NCBI GenBank assembly: GCA_903928045.1
Contig: CAIYPH010000250.1
Location: forward strand, 1 to 11,330
From: an uncultured Rhodospirillales bacterium
GTDB lineage: Bacteria > Pseudomonadota > Alphaproteobacteria > Acetobacterales > Acetobacteraceae
Direction: 5' to 3'
Length of the DNA stretch: 11,330 nucleotides
This document shows positions 6,562 to 11,330 of the stretch, one piece after another (position 1 is the first letter of the stretch; every line of letters starts with the position of its first letter). The notes beneath the pieces were generated by a model. The model was not told where the DNA came from and ran no database searches. It saw only the letters and a program-made list of their open reading frames with translations. Position numbers and translations under genes: made by a program.

Positions 6562-7440
6562 ATGGCGGGTGAATCGCAGACGGGCGCCATGCTGGACGTG
6601 GCGCCGAGCGGTGGCGGCGTCGGCGCCGAGGTGCGCGGGCTCGATCTGCGCGGCATCGACGATGCCATTTTCGCCGCCATCGAGCGCGCCTGGATCGCCC
6701 ATTCCGTGCTGCTGTTCCGCGGCCAGAGCCTCACCCCGGACGACCTGATCGCCTTCAGCCGCCGCCTCGGCGGGCTCGATCTCGCACCCATCCAGGAGAC
6801 CGGCCGCCGCTTCGTGGACGGCATGCCCGAGCTCTACGTGGTCTCCAACGTGATGGTGAACGGCGAGCCGATCGGCAGCCTCGGCGCCGGCGAGGCGGTG
6901 TGGCACACCGACATGAGCTACCTCCCGGAGCCGCCCAAGGCCAGCCTGCTCTACGCGCTGGAGATCCCGCCGAGCGGCGGCGATACCTCCTTCGTCAACA
7001 TGTACACCGCCTTCGATACGCTACCGGAGGACCTCAAGGCCCGCTGCATCGGCCTCAAGGTGAAGCATGACGGCACCTATAATTCCGGCGGCTACGTTCG
7101 CCAGGGCGTGATCCCGACCGATGATCCGCGCCAGAGCCCGGGCCACCTGCACCCGCTCGTCTGCACCCATCCCGAAAGCGGCCGGCGCATGCTCTATCTC
7201 GGCCGCCGCCGCAACGCCTATATCGACGGGCTCGATCTCGCGGAGTCCGAGGCGCAGCTCGACGCGATCTGGGCCCATGCCTGTCAGCCCCGGTTCTGCT
7301 GGACCAACCAGTGGCGGGTCGGCGATCTCGTGATGTGGGATAATCGCTGCACCATGCACCGGCGCGATCCCTTCGATAACGCCTCCCGCCGCGTCATGCA
7401 CCGCACCCAGGTGAAGGGCGCGGCACCGCCGGCCGCCTGA
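6562..7440 (+). CDS. TauD/TfdA-family 2-oxoglutarate- and Fe(II)-dependent dioxygenase
   Basis: This non-haem iron oxygenase couples 2-oxoglutarate decarboxylation to hydroxylation of a small substrate. The family includes taurine, 2,4-D, alkylsulfate and carnitine-precursor dioxygenases. With the ATG at 6562 (GGGAG 8 nt upstream, preferred over the ATG at 6547, which lacks one) the protein is 292 aa, the normal size. The facial triad is visible: 'VWHTDMSY' gives His115 and Asp117, and 'DNRCTMHRRD' gives His266. The 2-oxoglutarate-binding arginine is in 'RRVMHRTQ' (Arg281, 15 residues after the distal His, as in TauD). The substrate-binding loops are not diagnostic, so sulfonate, carboxylate or aryloxy substrates are all possible. 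It lies 45 nt after the phosphatase gene and 38 nt before the methyltransferase gene, on the same strand, so cotranscription is likely. Confidence 0.92.
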   Translation: MAGESQTGAMLDVAPSGGGVGAEVRGLDLRGIDDAIFAAIERAWIAHSVLLFRGQSLTPDDLIAFSRRLGGLDLAPIQETGRRFVDGMPELYVVSNVMVNGEPIGSLGAGEAVWHTDMSYLPEPPKASLLYALEIPPSGGDTSFVNMYTAFDTLPEDLKARCIGLKVKHDGTYNSGGYVRQGVIPTDDPRQSPGHLHPLVCTHPESGRRMLYLGRRRNAYIDGLDLAESEAQLDAIWAHACQPRFCWTNQWRVGDLVMWDNRCTMHRRDPFDNASRRVMHRTQVKGAAPPAA

Positions 7441-7478
7441 GCCCGCCCGCGGACATAGGCGCCGCGCCGGCCGCCCAT

Positions 7479-9761
7479 ATGCGCTTCCTCGACGTCATCC
7501 GCCCACCCGCCACCATGCGCTGCGTCTATTGCGGCGCCGAGGGCGCGTTCGCGTTCCGCCACGCCTACGAATACGAAACCCGCGAGTTCCGCCTGCACGC
7601 CTGCCCGGACTGCGGCAGCCTGCACTACGACCCGCCGGAGACTTTGCTCAAGGTCAGCTTCCCCTACACGCCCGAATACATCGAAAACACCCGTGTCGGC
7701 GCCAAGTTCTTCTTCGAGGCCGGCTACTACGCGGAATGGACGGTGATCTGCGCCCTGGCCGCATTGGCCGGAGTGGATCGCACCCAGCCCGATCGCGTCC
7801 GTTTCGTCGATATCGGCGCCGGCTTCGGCCTGTCCTCCTACTTCGTGCGCGAGGTGCTGGGCATCGAGCCCGTCATCGTCGAGCCCGCCTATAGCGGCGA
7901 AATCGGCGCCCGCCTGCTCGGCTTGCAGATCGAGCGCGCCTATTTCGAGGACCTCCCCCCCGAGGTGATGGCACGCATGGCCGGCCGCGCCTGCCGGCTG
8001 CACCTCAACTCCGTCGTCGAACACCTCGCCGACCCCGCCGAGCCGCTGCGCCAGGCGATGCGGCTGGTTGATGTCGAGGCCGTCGCGGCCATCGTGCCGA
8101 ACGGCGATTTCGTGGACCCCAAGGCCCCCTTCCTGACCATGCTGCCGACGCTCGCGCCGGGCGACCATCTGCATCTGCCGACCCGCGAGGGAATGGTCCG
8201 CTTCATGCGCCGCCTCGGCTTCAGCCACGCCGATGTCATCGTGCAGACCGGCCTGCTGATCGCCGTCGGCGCCCGCCGTCCGCTGCTGATGCCCAACCAG
8301 GCCGAGATCACCAGCGCCGCCGACGCCTTGTTGCGCCGCCTCTCCGACCACGCCGACCCCAGCATTTCCGTCCCCGCCCTCGCGCGCCGCCTCCACATGG
8401 CCGTGCAGGACCCGCTGCGCGCCCCCGGCGACGCGCTGCGCCAGGACCTCCGCGAACGCCTCGTCGCCGCCATCGACCGTGACGCCCTGCTCGCCCGCCT
8501 CGGGAGCGGTGAGTCCTGGCCGGATATCCCCTTCAACATCGTCGTCACCGCCCACGCCCTCGGCCGCGACGCGCTCGAACGCAACTTCATCGGCGACGCC
8601 CTGGCCTGGTTCGATGTCGCCGAGCCGGCCGCCACCGAGATCGCCGAGCTTCACCCGCTCTACAGCGGCCTCTCCATCGACTACCGCTGGACCACCCGTC
8701 TCCTGCGCGCCCAGGCCCTGCTTTCCGGCGGCCGCTTCTCCGCCGCCGAAACCGTGCTTGACGACATCATCCACTCCACCGGCCCGCTCGCCGCGGGGCC
8801 GGGCCAGGTGGGCGAGGCCAGAACGATCAAGGCGCGGCTGCGCGGCTGGCAGGGCTGGCTGACCTGGCTGCATTTCCGCGTCGTGCTCCCCGCGCTGCGT
8901 TCCAAATCGGCGGTGAGCTACTTTCTCCTCTATGCCCGCTTCTATCTCCGCTGGGCCGGCTACTGGGCGGAACACGCGTGGCGGCACGTCACCTTCGCGG
9001 CGAGCTGGCTGCCCTACTGGGGCGAGATCGCCCGCCAGTACGTCGTGCATGGCGGGCGCCACGCGGTCTACTGGGGCTGGTTCGCCGTCGGCTACGTCGC
9101 CACCACGCTGCGCCTGCTGCCCGGCCGCGCCCTCGTCGTGTTCCGCCACGCTATCGCCCGCCGGCGCGATGGCGCCGTCGTGCGCGCGCTCGCGACCCTC
9201 TCGCGCAAATTCGTCCGCGCCATCGACAATGTCGGCAACGTCGATGTCCGCAGCAACGGAGACCTCTTCGCGCTCCGCCTGGTCGCCGGGCGTGGCGCGG
9301 TGATCGATGTCGGCGCGCATGACGGCCGCTTCGCCCACGCCGCGGCCAATCTCGTCACGCCCGCCGCCGTCCACGCCATCGAGCCCGACGATACCCAGCG
9401 CAATCTCTGCGCCTTCCGCTGCCGGCGCCAGGCCAATGTCGAGGTCACCGCCACCCTGCCCGACGCGACCGACGGCCCGATCGCCCTGCTCCGCATCGCC
9501 CTGCCCGGCGCCGAGGCCGCCGTGCTCGACCATCTCGAACCCGCTCTCGCCGCCGGCCGGATCGCGGCGGTGCGCTTCATCCATGGCCCCGCCCATGCCG
9601 CCCAGCGCATCATGCTGACCGACCTCGTCGCCCGCTTCGCCGGATACGGCATGACGGTCCATCACCTGCTGCCCCGGAGCCTCGCTCCGGTCACCCCCGC
9701 GATGGAGGATTTCGGCGGGCGCAGCTTCCTCGCGCTCCGCGGCGACGTCACGCTTCCCTGA
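7479..9761 (+). CDS. Zinc-ribbon class I methyltransferase fused to a degenerate FkbM-like domain
   Basis: A 760-aa protein of at least three parts. Residues 13-50 form a zinc ribbon ('CVYCG' Cys15/18, 'CPDCG' Cys42/45). Residues about 60-265 form a class I SAM-dependent methyltransferase, with motif I 'FVDIGAGFG' (109-117) and 'LNSVVEHLADP' (176-186). Residues 270-560 are mostly helical, with a TPR-like pair at 405-430. An aromatic, Trp/Tyr-rich stretch lies at 456-550 and may be membrane-associated or a packing surface. The C-terminal part (about 600-755) resembles FkbM methyltransferases ('AVIDVGAHDG', 607-616; 'AIEPDD', 633-638). Its usual 'LLKIDVEGxE' reads 'LLRIALPGAE' (670-679), so this second domain may not be catalytic. 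I found no good ribosome-binding site before the ATG at 7479; an in-frame ATG at 7515 is a possible alternative, but translation could also be coupled to the gene upstream. Its substrate is unknown. Sugar, lipid or polyketide O-methylation is the usual role of such families. Confidence 0.8.
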   Translation: MRFLDVIRPPATMRCVYCGAEGAFAFRHAYEYETREFRLHACPDCGSLHYDPPETLLKVSFPYTPEYIENTRVGAKFFFEAGYYAEWTVICALAALAGVDRTQPDRVRFVDIGAGFGLSSYFVREVLGIEPVIVEPAYSGEIGARLLGLQIERAYFEDLPPEVMARMAGRACRLHLNSVVEHLADPAEPLRQAMRLVDVEAVAAIVPNGDFVDPKAPFLTMLPTLAPGDHLHLPTREGMVRFMRRLGFSHADVIVQTGLLIAVGARRPLLMPNQAEITSAADALLRRLSDHADPSISVPALARRLHMAVQDPLRAPGDALRQDLRERLVAAIDRDALLARLGSGESWPDIPFNIVVTAHALGRDALERNFIGDALAWFDVAEPAATEIAELHPLYSGLSIDYRWTTRLLRAQALLSGGRFSAAETVLDDIIHSTGPLAAGPGQVGEARTIKARLRGWQGWLTWLHFRVVLPALRSKSAVSYFLLYARFYLRWAGYWAEHAWRHVTFAASWLPYWGEIARQYVVHGGRHAVYWGWFAVGYVATTLRLLPGRALVVFRHAIARRRDGAVVRALATLSRKFVRAIDNVGNVDVRSNGDLFALRLVAGRGAVIDVGAHDGRFAHAAANLVTPAAVHAIEPDDTQRNLCAFRCRRQANVEVTATLPDATDGPIALLRIALPGAEAAVLDHLEPALAAGRIAAVRFIHGPAHAAQRIMLTDLVARFAGYGMTVHHLLPRSLAPVTPAMEDFGGRSFLALRGDVTLP

Positions 9762-9808
9762 GCCACCCTGTGCCGGTATCACAGGCGTCCAAACCGGGGG
9801 ACGACAAC

Positions 9809-10975
9809 ATGGTGGACAAGACTTCCATCGACATTGCCTTGCGCGCCGCCACCGACCGCGGCGAGGTAGCCGGCGTGGTCGCGATGTCCGCCTCCGCCGC
9901 GGGCACGCTCTACGAAGGCAGTTTCGGCACCACCGATCTCGCGACCGGCGCCGCCATGCGGCCCGATGCGATATTCCGCCTCGCCTCGATGACCAAGGCG
10001 ATCACCTCGGTGGCGGCGATGCAACTCGTCGAGCAGGGCCGCCTCGCGCTCGACGCGCCGATCGCCACGGTGCTTCCCCATCTCGCCGACCGCCAGGTGC
10101 TGGCCGGCTTCGCCGATGACGGCACCCCACGCCTGCGCCCCGCCGCCGGGCCGGTCACGCTCCGCCAGCTGCTCACCCACAGCGCGGGCTACAGCTACGA
10201 GTTCTGGAACCCCGCCTATACCCGCATGTGCCAGGGCCTCGGCATCGCGCCCTTGCCGGGCTCGCACGACGAGCTCGCCCGCATCCCCCTGCTGTTCGAT
10301 CCCGGCACGGCCTGGAACTACGGCATCAACACCGACATCGTCGGCTACGCCATCGAAGCCGCCACCGGGCTGGCGCTTGGCGATTACCTCCGCACCGAGA
10401 TCACCGAACCGCTGGGCATGGCCGACACCACCTGGAGCCTCACCGAGGCACAGAAACCCCGCGTCGTCGGCACCCATCAGCGCCAGCCCGACGGCACTCT
10501 CGTTCCCACCAACCGGCCGCCCCCCAAGGGCCCCGGCTTCCTCGCCGGCGGCGGCGGGCTGCTGGGGACGGCGGCGGATTATCTCCGCTTCCTGCGCATG
10601 CTGCTCAATGGCGGCATGCTCGACGGGCGCCGGATTCTCCACACCGAAACCGTCGTTGCAATGGGTCGCAACCAGCTTGGCAGCGTCCCGGTTACCCCGA
10701 TGGTCAGCGCCATGCCGATGCTGAGCTATGACGTCGATCTCTTCCCCGGCACCGTGCCGGGCTGGACGCTGGGCTTCCTCACCAACCCCGAGGCGGGTCC
10801 GCATGGCCGGGCCAAGCACAGCCTGGCCTGGGCCGGCATGCTGAATACCTATTACTGGCTCGATCCCGCCCAGGATCGGGCGGGGGTGGTGATGACCCAG
10901 AGCTTCCCCTTCGCCGACCCCAAGGCCCTCGCTTTGCTGGCCGCCCTCGAACGCGGCACCTACGCGGCCGGCTGA
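9809..10975 (+). CDS. Serine hydrolase, class C beta-lactamase / class VIII esterase-like
   Basis: A 388-aa member of the penicillin-binding/beta-lactamase fold, probably an esterase or amidase rather than a true beta-lactamase. The nucleophile motif is 'SMTK' (Ser60, Lys63). Near 'FDPGTAWNYGINTD' (163-176), Tyr171 takes the second active-site position, with 'YGIN' in place of the classical YxN. The third motif is 'HSLAWAG' (337-343), a W-x-G type as in class VIII carboxylesterases instead of KTG. 'LRQLLTHSAGYSY' (118-130) and 'NTYYWLDP' (346-353) are typical of the family. There is no signal peptide, so it is probably cytoplasmic. The ATG at 9809 is preceded by GGGGG (9796-9800) 8 nt upstream and is preferred over the GTG at 9770. 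It ends the four-gene run and overlaps the opposing gene's end by 16 bp. Confidence 0.9.
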   Translation: MVDKTSIDIALRAATDRGEVAGVVAMSASAAGTLYEGSFGTTDLATGAAMRPDAIFRLASMTKAITSVAAMQLVEQGRLALDAPIATVLPHLADRQVLAGFADDGTPRLRPAAGPVTLRQLLTHSAGYSYEFWNPAYTRMCQGLGIAPLPGSHDELARIPLLFDPGTAWNYGINTDIVGYAIEAATGLALGDYLRTEITEPLGMADTTWSLTEAQKPRVVGTHQRQPDGTLVPTNRPPPKGPGFLAGGGGLLGTAADYLRFLRMLLNGGMLDGRRILHTETVVAMGRNQLGSVPVTPMVSAMPMLSYDVDLFPGTVPGWTLGFLTNPEAGPHGRAKHSLAWAGMLNTYYWLDPAQDRAGVVMTQSFPFADPKALALLAALERGTYAAG

Positions 10976-11330
10976 GCGGCCGCCCGCAAGGCCCGCCACA
11001 CCGCCTCAGGGGTCGCGGGCATTTCGATGTGGCGCACGCCGGCGGTGGCGAGCGCGTCCATCAGCGCGTTCATCGCGGCCGGCGCGCCCCCGGCGGCCCC
11101 GGCCTCGCCGCTCCCCTTGATGCCCAGGGGATGCGAGGGGGCGGCGGTGGGCAGGGAGATCAGTTCGAGCGACGGGATCTCGTCGGCGCGGGGGATCTGG
11201 TAGTCCATGAAGGAGCCGGTGAGCACCTGGCCGCTCTCGGGGTCATGCAGCACCCGCTCGCACATCGCCTGGCCGATCCCCTGTACCACACCGCCCTGCA
11301 ACTGACCCTCCAGCAGCAGCGGATTGAGCA
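10960..11330 (-). CDS. Xanthine dehydrogenase-family molybdopterin-binding subunit, C-terminal end (5' end beyond window)
   Basis: This is the last 122 residues of a large molybdenum hydroxylase subunit (CoxL/XdhB-like). The frame is open to the window edge, so most of the gene (typically about 700-790 aa) lies to the right. The visible part starts 'LNPLLLEGQLQGGVVQGIGQ', the characteristic Mo-pyranopterin-binding region. It continues with 'GSFMDYQIPRADEIP' and 'GIKGSGEAGAAG', whose glutamate (codon 11104-11106) corresponds to the catalytic base in xanthine dehydrogenase and CO dehydrogenase. These enzymes hydroxylate purines, aldehydes or N-heterocycles or oxidise CO. The 'SFMDYxxPRADxxP' form is typical of the CoxL-like group, but the active-site loop that would separate substrates is not in view. 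The stop codon at 10960-10962 lies inside the end of the converging hydrolase gene. Confidence 0.93.
   Translation of the reverse strand, partial: LNPLLLEGQLQGGVVQGIGQAMCERVLHDPESGQVLTGSFMDYQIPRADEIPSLELISLPTAAPSHPLGIKGSGEAGAAGGAPAAMNALMDALATAGVRHIEMPATPEAVWRALRAAAQPAA

Noticed and set aside
5506..6906. 466-codon open frame on the minus strand opposite the FHA-phosphatase and dioxygenase genes
   Set aside because: Antisense shadow: His/Ala/Gly/Asp-rich translation without recognisable motifs, spanning two well-supported genes.
7284..9782. Very long open frame on the minus strand opposite the methyltransferase gene (832 codons)
   Set aside because: It is a GC-bias shadow: its translation is low-complexity (Gly, Ala, Asp, Val, Gln, Glu), shows no domain, and lies entirely antisense to genes with clear catalytic motifs and ribosome-binding sites.
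9779..10999. 406-codon minus-strand open frame opposite the serine hydrolase gene
   Set aside because: Low-complexity antisense translation. The plus-strand frame has intact SMTK and W-A-G motifs plus a Shine-Dalgarno site.

Overview
The window is GC-rich DNA (roughly two-thirds G+C by eye) with dense genes and strong third-position GC bias. It looks like the chromosome of an alphaproteobacterium. The evidence is a sigma-32 (RpoH) with an intact RpoH box directly downstream of rluD, a small membrane protein diverging from rluD, and a poly-T/poly-A hairpin element of a kind I associate from memory with Acetobacteraceae (Rhodospirillales). The family-level placement is inference, not proof. Nothing points to a plasmid or phage, and I saw no tRNA, rRNA, insertion sequence or CRISPR.

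Layout. (1) 1-1233, minus: a family-5 (peptide/opine type) ABC-transporter solute-binding protein, cut by the window edge. (2) 1305-3456, minus: rluD followed by rpoH, a 23S rRNA pseudouridine synthase and the heat-shock sigma factor. rpoH has its own good sigma-70-like promoter and a leader of about 215 nt. (3) 3501-3773, plus: a 90-aa single-pass membrane protein diverging from rluD. (4) 3772-3904: a 133-bp palindromic element made of two hairpin-bearing inverted arms. It fills the gap between two convergent stop codons and probably terminates both genes. (5) 3906-5141, minus: a DadA-like FAD-dependent amino-acid dehydrogenase. (6) 5332-10975, plus: four co-oriented genes with gaps of 38-47 nt. 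They encode an FHA-PP2C phosphatase, a TauD-type 2-oxoglutarate/Fe(II) dioxygenase, a 760-aa protein with two methyltransferase-like domains, and a class C beta-lactamase/class VIII esterase-like hydrolase. (7) 10960-11330, minus: the C-terminus of a xanthine-dehydrogenase-family molybdenum hydroxylase large subunit, overlapping the hydrolase gene tail-to-tail by 16 bp.

How they fit together. rluD-rpoH is core housekeeping and stress machinery. The flanking genes (solute-binding protein, amino-acid dehydrogenase, Mo-hydroxylase, dioxygenase, hydrolase) fit a metabolically versatile heterotroph. The least ordinary items are the intergenic palindrome and the 760-aa fusion, which joins a zinc-ribbon methyltransferase, a helical and aromatic-rich middle, and a degenerate FkbM-like domain. 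I do not see a clear-cut new defence or mobile system here.
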